Shown here: piece by piece, positions 37,663 through 50,474 of the stretch
How the letters are laid out: each line of letters starts with the position of its first letter
Position numbering within the stretch: position 1 is the first letter of the stretch
Origin: Acanthaster planci
Lineage: Eukaryota > Echinodermata > Asteroidea > Valvatida > Acanthasteridae
Length of the DNA stretch: 64,000 bases
Assembly (NCBI RefSeq): GCF_001949145.1
Contig: NW_019091422.1
Span: 490,689 to 554,688, forward strand
Direction of reading: 5' to 3'
Translations under genes and position numbers: made by a program
Notes under the pieces: model-generated
Told to the model about the DNA's origin: nothing
Seen by the model: only the letters and a program-made list of their open reading frames with translations
Database searches by the model: none

Positions 37663-40600
37663 ACCCACGGAGGCCATGTGTTCCATGATGCTGGAGGTTT
37701 TAAGACAAAAAAGCAACACGTCATCTCCTGATACTTCCATCAATTTGCTCTCATCATTTATTGAAGACTCAACGGAACTGCAGATTTTTAGTCAAGAAGT
37801 AAGCATCCAGTCAGTTCAATGCAAACGGCAAACTTTCCTATTCCATGATATACCACGGACAGTCGGACAAGTTGAGGCCCCAGAGCCCTGTAGGCCTACT
37901 AGCACTACACTGCTATTGTTATGGTCATACATGTAGTGTGTATAATGTACTAAGTGTTTTCTAAGTAAATGCTTTGGAATTTTCTTAGCTAAATTTAACT
38001 GTGTAGGACGTTATAACTTTCTGATGGCCATATAATAACATTTTAAGGGAAGCTTAGTGTTGTAACTAGGCTGCATTATATGGAACCCTTTCAAAAAAAT
38101 GGACAGGTCAGTATGCATGTTTTGGTATTACTTCCAGAACTGTTAGGTCACCTTTGTTTTAACTTACTTTTGCTTATTCAGTTCAAGGTCGTACACTGGA
38201 ATGCCAGTGAGCTTTTGTGATGGAAACGAGACGTCTATTGAGTAATGAATTATTTTGTTAGTCAATCATGTCAGTGATCTTATATTATGCAGCAGCCTTT
38301 TCCGAGCAGTGAAGAGTTGTTGTGGAACGGTTGAGTGGCGGGGTATTCAGCAATTGTGCATAATTTTGTTTGATTTTGGAATTCTATCTTGACAGCGAAA
38401 TTGTGCAAGTTGGATTGGCCACATCAATGGCTGTCTGAACTCATCAAAAACAAGGTAAAGCGTTATTTCGTCTTTATTTCTGTTCACATGATCGCAGGGA
38501 CATCGCTGCTTTTTCCCTGCAGTGGTAAATAAGCCATCAAAAAGTGAGAATGTACCCTGAAATGGCAAATGTAACATCCGTGATGGTATCCGCTCTGAGC
38601 GTTTTTTTTTGTACCGCATAGGCGCACCATGAGATGCGCAAGTAAATGCGCATTTGATGCAGAGCATTTTGGCTTGTATGGTCATTGTGTACACGCAGAA
38701 TGCGTGCAAGAACCCGCTTGTAACCACCTTTCTCTCTTCCGCCGATCCGGGGTGCACTTCAGCTCGGGGTGGATAGTCGCCAGGTCTCTTATTTTGCCAC
38801 CTACTGTGAAAACCAATCAGACTTGACAACAGGTGGCAAAAGTAGGGACCTGGCAACTATACCGTCACGGACGTAAGGTAGGGCAAATATTGAATCCTTT
38901 ACTTGGAACATATTTAGTATTTTTCAGACCAGTCTCATGGGTTTGTACTCCGGGGTCAAATGATTTCCATGTATGGGACTCTTACCAAGCCGTTTTTTAA
39001 TTCTTGTTCGAGAGCAGGTTGGAGGGCTTGATCGTTTTGAGGGCGCTTGTCAATCAGTGTCCAGCTGAAGTCTTCCAACAGTATTGTGCATCGTGGGTCA
39101 GACTGTTGACGCAAATTCTACAGGTGAATTTTTTTAGAGCTTATTGTAGGGAGGGGCAGCTTGGGGGTGGGCAGGCCGGTAAGTGCTTTGGACGCTAGCT
39201 TAGCACAAAGGCGACTCACCTAAAAAAGAGCCATGTGCAACTCTGTGCAGTGGTCCAGTCGTACACTGCGCAAGCTTACCCAGAACGATAACGTTCAAGC
39301 CTGAGCAGAGCAATGTGGGCTGTACTACGCTATCCAGTATCCAGCAGAATCCTGAAGAGTCTAAACTCGGCCAGATTTGGGTGTTTTGGCTCATTTTTTA
39401 TACCGTATTCCCCGTCATCCTCTAGTCTTACGACCCTCCTCCTGTCATTGCCCTGGCATCCGTTGCTCTGAGAAACATCCTCAAGGAAGCGGCACAGGTA
39501 TCGGAGCTGTCGAGGGAGATTTCCAACACTTTCATCACGCCCATCATCACGGCAGCACTGGAGCTGAAGACGGAGGTATTAGTCTTGGGCATAATCGCTT
39601 GATCGCTGCACTGTCATGAAATCTTGCAGCGTAATTTGTCAATCCTTCTGCCATCAGCCAGTCTTTTTTTCCTTCTAATTTACATTTGTGGACGGTTATT
39701 CTGACAGGGATTGACCAATCATGCCCCATCTTAGCACAGTGGACACCCACAAGCATGGTTTAAAGAATACCCTGTCAATAGTTTATTAGTCGGCATTGCG
39801 CTTTTGCCTTATTTCCAATCCGGGCTCCACCCCGGGCTTTTAATTTTGTTTTGTGATCTAGAATCAGTTTCGAATGCTTACTGTTGCAGCCGACTGAAAA
39901 TACTGCAAACTTTGGCCTCGCGCAGGACAACCTGATGTTTTGATGACAGAAAATGGAGCTGCATGAAACCAGGGTCAAACCTCTCAATATGCTCTTCAGA
40001 AACTGATGACCCGAGGAAGGCAATCCCACGTACTTTTAGTGCAAGACGCGGGTATTCACGTGACCACATCCATGCTCAAATTTTCCCTAATATGCCATCT
40101 GTTTCTGTTTCTCCATGGTGTTGCATGTGAAGTGAATAAGTGACATTGAATCGAGCTGACTTTTTTCGTTTGTATTTGTACCACACCGTCTTGGATGTTT
40201 CAAACCTTTGACTCCTTTTTCCCTGATTCACTGCTTTCCAGTGGCAGGATTCGGCCATTCAGATTCTTGCTGCCTGCATTCAGTCCTTCCCGGGGCCCTG
40301 CGGGACGTTTCGAACCCGAACCGAAAACTTTCTCATCCAAGTCATGGGCAGCAGCGGCAGTGTCGACATTGCAGTGGTAAATCTGATACGTGAGACATTT
40401 GGATTATATCATTTCTCTTCCCACCTGCGTGCAGCTTCTGTCCACCTGCGTGCAGCTTCTGTCCACCTGCGTGCAGCTTCTGTCCACCTGCCCTTGACCG
40501 TTACAGCTCATTGCTTTCCATCGTACCCATGATCCGAAATGCTGTACAATTGGCACTCTGTTCATAAGGCTGGATCATTTAGGAGATACATTCAGCCTCA

Positions 40601-43600
40601 GCCCTCACAGGTACCCACTTATACATCTTGGAGGAGAGAGGCAAGTAGTGTTGAAGCGACTTTAGCCAAGGTCACAATATCATCAGCTGCTGGATTTGAA
40701 CCTCTGTCCAAACAATCAGCAGTCACAAACCCTAACCACTGGGCTGCACGTTCCTGCCTTCCTCCCGTGTCCACCGTTTTACCCTCTCCACTCAGTCTCG
40801 TTTCTGCCCCATTCTCATGATTCTCATTCTCCTTCCGTCTCGTCCTCCAGTCTGCCAGCCAATGCCTGGCCCTCCTTCCCAGGGTTGGCGGCGGGGGGCA
40901 GGGAGGCACCAAACATGCCGAGGCCTGGTCCTATTACTGCCACAGAGTGCTGGCTACCATCAAGGACCTAACGGATAAGATCTACCATGACTCACAGCCA
41001 GGTAAATCAGATTAGACTTAAAAAAAATGAGGAAAAAAACCTGTAATCTTAATGAGTTTTGATGTGATCTGATGCCTATCTGCATTGCCTTCAATGGCTG
41101 TCATGAACAAAGACATTAAATGGGATAATAATTATTATATGCTGCTTATATTTCACTTAGTACAAATGCCTCAAAGTGATCTGACTGTGAACGGAGCAGG
41201 TCCAGATCAGCCCTCACATGTGGGTGAGGATGATTGGAGTAAACTGTCTTGCCTAAGGACACGTGCAACTTGTTCCCCATATCCGTACTCCAGAGGTTCC
41301 TGAGCTCTTTCCTAACTTAGTCAGTCTCTCTTTTCCTGTGGCGTTCTTTCAATGCAGAGAAACAGTCCGACTCTTCACACCCACCTTTCACGATGCCCGA
41401 TGCGCCGCTCAAGGAGCCAACGAGGATGTACACCTTGGTCAGACAATTCAAAGTGATGAGTGCTTGTCTGCAGCACATGCTAAGGTTGGTATCATCACTC
41501 TTGAGGTTCCTATCATTAGGGATGAGGTTGGTATTATTGACGGCCAGGAAACTAGTGTAAATGATTGGATCACTCTCTTTCCACCAAGGTTCATATCCGT
41601 AATGGTGGAGTTTGTTTCATATGTCAAGCATTCAATGTTTTATCTTCCGTGCTGAGAAATTTGTCAGTTTTGATGATGAGATTCGTCATGCCGAGGTTTG
41701 TATTTTGTATTTGAGCTATGCTGGCAACACTCCCATGGCTTCCAATTTTCAAAATGTCTGCAACTATTAATGATCAGGAATGTTAATTGCTTTCTTGCAC
41801 AGGGCTGAATTTCCCGAAATGGTGAAAATTCCAGTGAAGAGCATTCTGTCATTGTGTGTGAGGATTCTTGTCCCAAGCATGCTGGTGAGTACGATTATCT
41901 AGAGTTTCCCGTTAACGTCTTCATTCTTCGTTCTCTTCAGTTTTCATTTTCTTGAGATTTGTTTTATGTTTTTGTCAACCTATTTTCTGGAAGCAGAAAT
42001 TCTGTGTTCAAAAAAAAGATTTAGTGCTCCAGGTTAAACTGGAACAACCATTGCCAAACCTTTTTTTAAATCGTGGAGGTGTACTGGAAAGAATTAACTT
42101 TGGTTTTGCCAAGATCTCTCACCAGATCTTGGGAAAGCAGATACCAGATTCAAACCAAACCAGATTCCGCTTTATCGTTATTCTTTTTTCCTCCATCTAG
42201 TTCAAAGGACTGAAGTCAGCATTGCAGACTGGAAACTTTTCCTCAGTGCACAGCGAAGCTTTCAACATTTTAGCTGCACTTTTAATCAGGTAAATCCTGT
42301 TGATTTTTTTAAAGAGTTTGGGAGTCTGAAAGAAAAGACTGCTTTCCGCTCAGAGATCCTGAAAAAAATCCAGTTCATTGCATTTTCACCTGAAAAAACG
42401 GAAAAAGTTGCATCGTAAAAGCGCCACAATATTTGGATACAAATTAATCATTTCAAACTTAATAAATTTAGCTAAAATATGTCTTAATTTTCATTTACAT
42501 TATTAAAACCAACATCTGCAAAGGTAAGATTTTTTCTCTCTGCTTTTGTGCAGTTGCCGTGGCAACCTGAGTCTTCATAAGGACATCATCAACGAGCTCT
42601 TTGTGAAGTCGCATGCCTTCAGGCCAAGCGTCCAATCAGATGATGCCAAGTACAGGGTACTCAGGTAAAGAGACTGGTTTCGTGAAGATAACTTTGGAGT
42701 ATGCAGTGGGGCTTTGTTCTTGATAGCCAAGAAGGGCCACATTACGTGAGCGTGCTGGATTGTGCATGTTACGAGCAAGACCAATTTTCAGTGGAATGCG
42801 CACAAATTCATTCAAGTAGTTCTTTCTTACAGTGTTTGCCCGAGAGGAGCTAACTTGAACATGAGTGTGCAATAGGAGCAGTGCTGAATGAAAACCTGTT
42901 GAAAACCAGTAGTTTGGACTGTTGGAATTGAGAAATAACTTTAACAGAATTGGCATCACCACAAGTACACCCTCACTGCAGCAAATCAGATCATTGTTTA
43001 TCTAAAGTGGACTGAAGCTGTCTGTCTACGGCGCTCTCGAAATCTGGTTGGAGACGAGCGGGTCTTGTTCCGGAATAGAGACGGGCGCTGACAAATTACT
43101 GGAGGCAATATTGAACGATGCACGCCCCCAGGCTCAAATGACCAAGGTACTGAAACTTTCATAGAGAAGAAATTGCATGAATAGTATTTTGTCTTTAGAC
43201 CTGATACATTAATTCATTTTTCTCCTGACAACTTCACATTAAACTGTTTTTTAAGATTTTTTAATTAAGAATAAAGTTTGAGTTCTGTATATTATTGAAA
43301 TTAATTTTTCATTCATTGCAGCTGGATTTCATATTTCAGTTGCAGAAAACAAAGTGGTAGCATGTGATTGTGTGATTTTGAATGTTCTAAGTAGTTTCTT
43401 GCTTGTCTTGTTGCTATTTCAAACAGTTGAGGGTAACCACTGAAAAACCTACATCAATGAATGCCAAGAAGTCTGGAAAGAGCAAACAGAAGGGAGAGAC
43501 GGCTGGAGGAGAGACTACCACCACAAGCCTAGCCAGCCAGCAGAAAACATCACCCCCATCAAGCAGTCGGGTCTGCCTAGCCGCTCTGAAAGGTTCCAAA

Positions 43601-45651
43601 AATATTTACAAACAGTCTGGAAGTAATCATATAATGACCTCATTGTATCCCCAAAATGGATTTTAATCCAGAATATCAGAAAGTTTGGGAGATAACATTT
43701 TGAGAATAATTTTGTTCATAAAAAGGAAACTTTTGAGAGTTGTTTGATCTGGATTTTTGGAAGGAACTCTGTTTTAGAACATAAGATTTCTTGCCACATT
43801 TACTGAGGACGTTTTGGCTCTTCCTTCAGTCCTGAGGTGCCTTCTGACGAGCATCGGAACAAGAGTCAAGCCCAATTTTCACAAGGTTTGTCATAACACA
43901 CAAGTTTATGAATCAAACATGAGCATTATAAAAGCAATGATACTCTCATTGGACTCGAACCCATGACCTGTCTAATGTCAGGGCAGACATCTGAGATACT
44001 TCAGTGCCAAGCTAGCTTGGGACAGCTGGCCAGTTCTGATCCAGTTCCTGACACAAAATAAAATTTTTAAACACTATTTCAAAGCTACTGTTTGTGGCGG
44101 TGTCCATCTCTGTTGGGGGCAGTTTTCAATCCTGTTGACGAAAAAACGTCAAAGAATTTTCACCTTTGTCTTTTTTTTGGTCATTGAAGGATGTCCACGA
44201 GTTTGTCATCCCACTCTTGCTCCACCTCCAGCAGCTTCCCCCAATCCTGATCCCGGCACCTTACTCCAACGCCGACTGCCGTAGGGCTTTGTATCATGTG
44301 CTACTGTCGTCAGTGACCGCACCTCACCCAAGATGGCCAGCCCCCTTGCAGTGCACAGCTGGTTTGTTCAGTCGTGGGAGGCAAGATGCCAGTATCAATG
44401 TATGTTTTGCTCTTAAGTTTTATCGACACTGAGGTAAAATTTCTTTGGAAGCTATAAGTGGGCTTTGGCAGTAAAGGAAAAGCAGTCTTGTTCCCAGAAG
44501 AATTTCCATACAACAGAAACAGTGCTTTTTGTGGGTTGCCTGTCTGATAACTTGAAGTTATTGTACCCATCACAGTGAATATATTATGCATGTATGTGAC
44601 TAATGTACTTGTCACATACTTTTGCAATATATAATTTGTTTTAAGAAATTGTTTTCATATGTGACGTTACTGCAGGTATCCAGCTTTTGTGCTGAAGCTT
44701 CAATCATTTGCCAAAGTATCATCCATCCCAGGGTTCCATGCCTCCAGCAACCATTCCGCATTGCCCAACTTGACCCTAAGAGGGTGCCATCACAGGTGCT
44801 GTCCAAACCACAGGCAAGCTCTGAGGTGGACCGGATGGAGATCTCTGACCCAAATTTTGGACCGGCCTCGATGGACCAAAATACAGGGGGAATTGTGTGG
44901 CGTAGCAGAGACACGACAGCTGGATCTGTAGAGATCACCCAGCCTGCGGTTTTGGCAGCAACAACGGAAGTTGAGCCGAGCAACAAAGAGAAGAGCGAGG
45001 ATTCATCTGATGAGGATAGCGATGATCAAGGAATCGAAGAGGATGATTCCAGAATGGAGGATAATTGTCAGAAAAATGGTGATGATCAGGAACAACAGGA
45101 GGTCATCCCAGAGAGTCAGGAACAATCAACTGTATCTCAAGAGGCGTTGGACACTGAAGATGCACAGGAGAATGCATCCCCAGCCCTTCCAGTTGAGACC
45201 AACAGTGTCTCTGATGTCATCCTCACCAGCATGGGTAGTACGGACGTAGCTGATCCATCAAAGGCATCTGAAGATAGGACGACCTCCCCATCAAGAAGGT
45301 CCAAAAGGCAACGGACTCGAGCGCAAAAGGAAGACAGGAGCGAAACGGAGGATGAAGTCTTCAGATCTGGGAGTGCCGTCCTCGGAAGTGTGAAGAGGCG
45401 GAAAGGCGAAGACAAAGATGAGGAGAGGTCAGACGACGGCAGTAAAGACAAGGTACATGTACGTCTCGATTATTGCCGTATACACAAGTTCTTGATAAAA
45501 CCTGGAGGTTTGAACAAGTCTGGTACCTCTTAACGTAATGCGAGTATAACTTTTTCTTTGTTTACAGGATAATTCAGGTGGAAGTGAGAGCAAAGGCAAA
45601 GTAGATGTTATGCTGGCAAGTTTTGTGGACTCGCTGCCTGATCAAGATTAG
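37655..45651 (+). CDS. PELP1: PELP1, RIX1-domain scaffold of the rixosome/60S maturation complex (16 exons, 861 aa)
   Basis: Coding exons: 37655-37798, 38396-38454, 39018-39123, 39426-39575, 40242-40376, 40851-41001, 41358-41484, 41803-41884, 42201-42289, 42554-42664, 43008-43146, 43427-43592, 43830-43885, 44190-44399, 44676-45452, 45568-45651. All have GT-AG borders and compatible phases, totalling 2586 nt. Diagnostic stretches are LNSSKTRLEGLIVLRALV and VFQQYCASWVRLLTQILQ (RIX1 domain, exons 2-3), SSFCAEASIICQ then HPRVPCLQQP (exon 15), and the terminal VDVMLASFVDSLPDQD; all align with human PELP1. In the family, PELP1 works with TEX10, WDR18, LAS1L, NOL9 and SENP3 in ITS2 processing and 60S release in the nucleolus, and vertebrate PELP1 is also a nuclear-receptor coactivator. 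Exon 15 encodes an acidic Ser/Glu/Asp tail and a basic RRSKRQRTR nuclear-localisation-like stretch. Only two LXXLL motifs are seen (LAALL near 342, LRCLL near 488). It is shorter than the human protein (about 1130 aa) because the Pro/Glu-rich tail is reduced. The donor of exon 5 and acceptor of exon 11 are the least certain borders. Confidence 0.95.
38620..38780. repeat. Dispersed repeat, copy in PELP1 intron 2
   Basis: It shares GAATGCGTGCAAGAACCC, GGTGCAC and GGGGTGGATAG with 49010-49162 in the same orientation and spacing. A further weaker match (CTGCACTTCAGCTTGGGGTG) lies near 26188-26207. The long antisense frame in this area is explained by this repeat and the adjacent exon. Confidence 0.6.
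40421..40491. repeat. Tandem repeat, 21 bp x 3.4, in PELP1 intron 5
   Basis: Three exact copies of CCACCTGCGTGCAGCTTCTG followed by T, starting at 40421, 40442 and 40463, then a partial CCACCTGC. Each unit contains an E-box-like CACCTG. Confidence 0.95.
40640..40775 (-). repeat. tRNA-derived SINE in PELP1 intron 5
   Basis: On the minus strand the sequence reads CAGCCCAGTGGTTAGGG (A-box-like AGCNNAGTGG), then about 25 bp later GGTTCAAATCC (a perfect B-box). This spacing is typical of RNA polymerase III promoters from tRNA. The region cannot fold as a full tRNA with matching acceptor stem, so a SINE head is the better reading. The outer limits are approximate. Confidence 0.6.
43945..44040 (-). 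repeat. Possible tRNA-derived SINE fragment in PELP1 intron 13
   Basis: A minus-strand B-box GGGTTCGAGTCC is present, with a weak A-box-like TAGCTTGGCACTG about 50 bp upstream. No tRNA cloverleaf was recognised. Limits are approximate. Confidence 0.4.
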
Positions 45652-46290
45652 AATTTTAAGATACATTTTTGCTCCTGCGTGAGGGTGTAGGGTTGCTATT
45701 GGAAGCACTTCCCAGGTATCCATCGGTCCTGGAGTGTGGTTGAAGTACTGATTGGTGTGCGGGCACCAGTGATAATCACCTAGGGCAAGTTTGGGCGCAA
45801 AGTATAGTTTAGTAGTCGAGTGCCTTAACAATGCACATGCGCAGTTTGGACACACTCAAACAACCCTAGTTGGTCAATTTTTTTTTTTAATTTCTAATTT
45901 CTCGCATTTCACAGTTGGCTGCAATTCTTGCAGCGTACATGGTCAAAGAATTCTTGTACAGTTTTTTGCTTGTGAATGGTTCCCTCTTTAATTATAAATG
46001 AAATCCGTTCTTGGGTAACCAGTTGTGCGATCATACCCCCGAGCCTGGTCCCAGATGGTCGACTAGATAGTCCAAACCATCCATCGTTCAGGCGGTGTCA
46101 TTCAGACAATAACAATATTCATCGCTTGAACTTGCCTCCAGTTGGTTAAGGTTGTACCTGCAGCGCCCTCAGCCAACTGAGCACAGGGCATATTGAAAAA
46201 AGTTTACCCAGAGGTTTATATGGGAGGGGGGGTGATGTTGGTGTCTTCTCTGAGTACAGAGCGATAGCCTCAGGTTTATCCATCAAATAC

Positions 46291-46296
46291 AATAAA
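46291..46296 (+). terminator. Candidate PELP1 poly(A) signal AATAAA
   Basis: This is the first canonical AATAAA on the plus strand after the PELP1 stop (640 bp downstream), followed by T/GT-rich sequence (TTTGGTGTCTTT) about 15 bp later, as expected for a cleavage site. It is inferred from the motif alone. Confidence 0.5.
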
Positions 46297-49009
46297 ACAA
46301 ACAAAACATTTGGTGTCTTTAAAATCTTGCTATTTTTATTCTTCCTTGTAGATGACAACAAACCAGTAACGTCGGGGTTAAGATAATTAAACGCTTCCAG
46401 CCACACAGTGTTGAACTCAAATTGATTTGACTTCTCAAGTCAAATATTTGAAAACGATAAATAAATGGATAATTTATGCTTTCTGATAAAAAAGAAATGA
46501 CCCTGGTTTGGGCAGTGAGCAAAACAAATGTAGTTTTTAACTCAAGAAAGAAAAAATTAAACTTATTCTCTCAAGGAATATATACTGTGCTCATTCTACT
46601 GGAGGCCAGGAACAAAGCTGTTGGCCAAGACTTGTTTTAAAATCAATAAGAACCAATTTCATCTCGTGTTTTCCTGCTGCAATTCAACAATTCTTTCTAC
46701 CTGCAGCCCAGATACAAAGTACAAACTCCAGAAATCCAGTCCCGTCATCTACCTGCATAAATCAGTCATATGAAAATATTAGACTTTCTCTTTCTTTTTT
46801 GTTTAATTATTCACATATTTCCATTTCATTTACAGTTTTCCAGGCAACACAAATATTGACTTCAAAGATGAGCTAAAAGTTACGGAGTGATGCCATTTAT
46901 ATTACATAGATATTAAACTGATTGGCGTGTTTCACATACGTGTACATGACATACTGTAACCATGAACTACACTGACAATGTATTATGAACATGTGAAACA
47001 AAATGAGGAAAAAAATTAAAACAAAAAGAAAACAACTGTAAACAATCATTTGCTTTTGTGAAACTACCAAATCTGCAGTGTGCCAGAGACATGGCGCCCT
47101 CTGTTGATCTTAAGGAAACAAGATCATGTAACTTTGTGACACTCAGTCTGACTTAATAAGCCCTATGAACTGTTGATGTATCACTGTGTTTACTGCAGTG
47201 GGGGTCGTCATATGCCACGAGTAGGAGACATAGCATACTTTCAAGATACGCGTGAACACACAGCGAAAGGCACGATCTCATCGTTTCCAGTTATGGAGGA
47301 TAATTTTCATGGAAGATTCAACACGATGATTACACCAAATGATTGCTTTTTTGAAACAGATATAATTTGAATCATTACCTAATGACAATAGGGTATACAC
47401 CAGTGACCCCCCCTCCCCATTCTATTCCACTGGTGCACTGCAGTCAACACTGTGATATGTAATCAGTACGTACATGTACTGTGGAGCTATGGAGGTGGTC
47501 AGTTTGTTGAATTTGATGACAACACGTACGTGTACCCCGCTTAAAGACTTGGCACTTACACAACCTCCAATGGATGTGAGAAAATGAGCCAGAAACCTTC
47601 ACATTCTTTGAGATTTCTGTGTGAACTGGGTACAAGCTTTCGACGATAAACAGGACTTTTTAGAAATGGATGTGCATGTAGATTAGCACAAGGCATAAAT
47701 GTTACAGACTCCATTCCTATAGAAAAAGGCTTTATGCCAAAAAAATTATGTATTTTTGGTCCATTTTCAATAAAACACCACATGGATCACTGATAAAAAC
47801 AAATTCAGATCTCAAAGGAGTCTTTTTGAGTTGCGTCTACAATTCACCTCTATCTGTTGCATTTAGAAAAACACAACTTCCATCAGCTTGTTTATGATGG
47901 ACCGCAGTATGTGAAAAGTGACTATAAAGGACAGATTCTGATTGGCATGTTGTCACTTGGATAAACGTCTGATAGTTAACAAAATCGGACAGTGAGCCAC
48001 ACCTTGTATGTTCATGCATGTCACATCAGCATGCCATGACAACTCGCCAACCAAAAGTGCCCCTATTTGTTGTCTGGCAAACTGCTGGTCACCACTGATA
48101 GCTGGCCAAGTGGCAGGTGACAAACGGGTGAAGTTGGCAGTAACCGTGGACAAGTGGAAAGTTGATTGATTGGCGATATTTTATAAGCGCAAATTATAGG
48201 TAGCAACAATGAGGGAACTTGGTTTCAGTAAAAACAAATTGGTATTACAAAAAGTACAACATTGAGATACCACACTGACAAAGTTGAAAACCCAGTGGCC
48301 TTGATATGAAATAATTTGGGGGGGGGATGCATTGCCCCTACCGAGGCAATATGAACAAGTTAACATACTTCCATGCATACAGAACATGAACGTCTGCAGG
48401 CCGGCAACTGGGTATCTATTTCACAAATATACTTTTATATTAAAAACTGTACACAAGATAAAGCCATGTTTTGGTCTAGCTATACACTGTACACATAGCT
48501 TAAAATCTGTAAAAAAGCAAATTTTATGGAAGAATTATTGTTGAGGTATATTGTTAAACAACTGTATCTAGTTCAAGATCTATATGTAGTTTAATACAGG
48601 CACTTCTGGTGGGTCACAGGAAAGATGTCTGAAAACCTTTGAAACAAATACCAGTATATCAAAACTGAACAGCACTGGCTGCACTTCGTTCCTAGATGTT
48701 CTTCTGCACTTGCATAGTCATCCTTTTTAAAATACTCAAAAAAAATGTTCGCTCACTATGTCATCCGGAATACAAAGCATAACATGCAATGCTCCACATT
48801 CAGGATGATCGCATCGCAGAGATTTTTCAGCACAGAAGCCACATAACACCCACATTTACATTTTTACAGCTAGCCTTATTTAACCATGCACACAAAGAAG
48901 CACTCTGCCTCTCTCTGCTCCAAGCGGGAACAAAAGAGGGCGTGTTTTTATTTGAAATTGACAGCCCTTTGCTACCAGCTCATTGCACAGGCAATGTTAT
49001 GCATGTTTG

Positions 49010-49162
49010 ACGAGGAGCACGCTGAGTACGCGCAACAAATTTATTCTGGAATGTATGGTCTTCGCGCGCACGCTGAATGCGTGCAAGAACCCGGTTGAAA
49101 CACTTGGTACCGGTCTGTCTTTCTTTCGCCCGTGAGGGTGCACTGCAACTTGGGGCGGATAG
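49010..49162. repeat. Dispersed repeat, intergenic copy
   Basis: Partner of 38620-38780: GCTGAATGCGTGCAAGAACC, then GAGGGTGCACTGCAACTTGG, then GGCGGATAG. Diverged, non-coding. Confidence 0.6.
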
Positions 49163-49478
49163 AATATTCACAAAAGCTATATCGTCACACCACCATGAAC
49201 TAGGCTTGCGTCCAAGTCAGAATGGAGTCATTTGAAAGCACTTTCCTCTTCATATGGAAAGATGTTCATAAGTTATTATAACCTGAATGATATGTAGCAA
49301 GATGTAATTAGTGAACTTCATTTGCAACACTTGGTTGAAGTTTTAAGATATTGTGACATATTTTATACAGACTGTATTGTAAGAATTCATGGGAGAAAGT
49401 TTTAGTGGAAGCAACTAATTTTTCTTTTCTTTCCCTACAAACACCATCGTCGGGGGTTCAGGGTACCCCCAAACCAGA

Positions 49479-49684
49479 GTTGTATTCGAGTCCATCACAA
49501 TCCCGGTAAGTCCATCACAAGTCATTCAGTCTTACGCCAACTCACAAGCTATTCAAATGAACTGTGACAAAAGCATACTTTTGTCACTGTTCGCCCCGTT
49601 CCTTATAACTGGCCTTGTGAAGGGACTTGTGACTGGCCTTGTGAAGGGACTTGTGACTGGACTTGTGATGGACTCGAATACAAC
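49479..49684. repeat. Foldback element with exact 22-bp inverted ends and nested hairpin
   Basis: The arms at 49479-49500 (GTTGTATTCGAGTCCATCAC then AA) and 49663-49684 are exact reverse complements. The centre holds a perfect 10-bp hairpin, GTGACAAAAG-CATA-CTTTTGTCAC (49564-49587). Subterminal copies of TCCATCACAAG and direct repeats of CTTGTGAAGGGACTTGTGAC (49615-49665) fill the space. MITE-like, no coding capacity. Confidence 0.85.
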
Positions 49685-50474
49685 ACTGCCCCAAATAATC
49701 CCCCTGATATATGAACACTAATAATGATTGTAATTATTCATGCTTTGAAAAATAGGAAACTCGACTCAAAAGGTTTGAAACTTTGACTGATGCGTCCTCA
49801 ATTTAAAAGAAGTTTTTGGTAAAAATGGTAGTAGATCTGGCATTTGTAAAGATGAAAATGGAAAAAAACCTGAAATTTAGACAGTTTATGCTACAAAAAA
49901 AGAGGTACAGCATTTACAATAGATCTTTATCTCTGTAAAATCATGTGATTAAATGAATTTGGAAAAAAATATAAATTTACATCAAATAGAGCTATATAAA
50001 CTCAACCATAGCATTCAAGTTGGGACATTTTCATGTCCATCAAAAAATATGGTTTTATACACGATGAAAGTTTAGAAATATTTAGGAGCCATGCAAGAGT
50101 GTCTCTGCAGTCACTGAACAGCAAAATGGAACCAGACTTTTTACAAGTAAAATTTTTGAAAAAGGGTCACTCTCTCAACTTGGGATCCATACATGTGATG
50201 GTTTTGTGCCTCCTCACACCTGACTTGTGTAGTTTGATGTGGCAATAACACTGACATTGACTTTAAAGTTTGTGACTTGTACTTAATCACTCTTATAGAT
50301 TGAAGAACATGTTCTAAACTTATAACATCAGGTGTCAGATAAGACATAAACATGAAAAAACAGGACGCCAAATGCAAAGAATGACCCAAAAAGTTTTAAA
50401 ATGAGGCCGGGTACCAAAAAAAGACAACTCTTTGTGAAAAAGAACTCACCAGTTCACCAGCAAAGTCACATTCA

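Larger units (their letters stand above)
45652..50474. other. Convergent intergenic region with the 3' UTRs of PELP1 and RNF168
   Basis: AT-rich DNA of 4.8 kb with no supported coding exon. The left end is the PELP1 3' UTR, with a poly(A) signal at 46291. The right end is the RNF168 3' UTR on the minus strand; no close AATAAA was found for it near 50475. It also contains one dispersed repeat (49010-49162) and one foldback element (49479-49684). Frames here are short and unremarkable. Confidence 0.7.

Noticed and set aside
38347-38856. 169-codon minus-strand frame
   Set aside because: It is antisense to PELP1 exon 2 and to a dispersed repeat, with no domain and no splice signals of its own.
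43950-43975. tRNA gene suggested by the B-box GGGTTCGAGTCC (also at about 57122 and 40690)
   Set aside because: No cloverleaf with a paired acceptor stem and anticodon arm could be built; interpreted as SINE-derived sequence.
44971-45451. Overlapping frames within PELP1 exon 15 on both strands
   Set aside because: Alternative-frame shadows of the acidic coding exon; only the frame ending SKDK continues across the splice to the conserved C-terminus.
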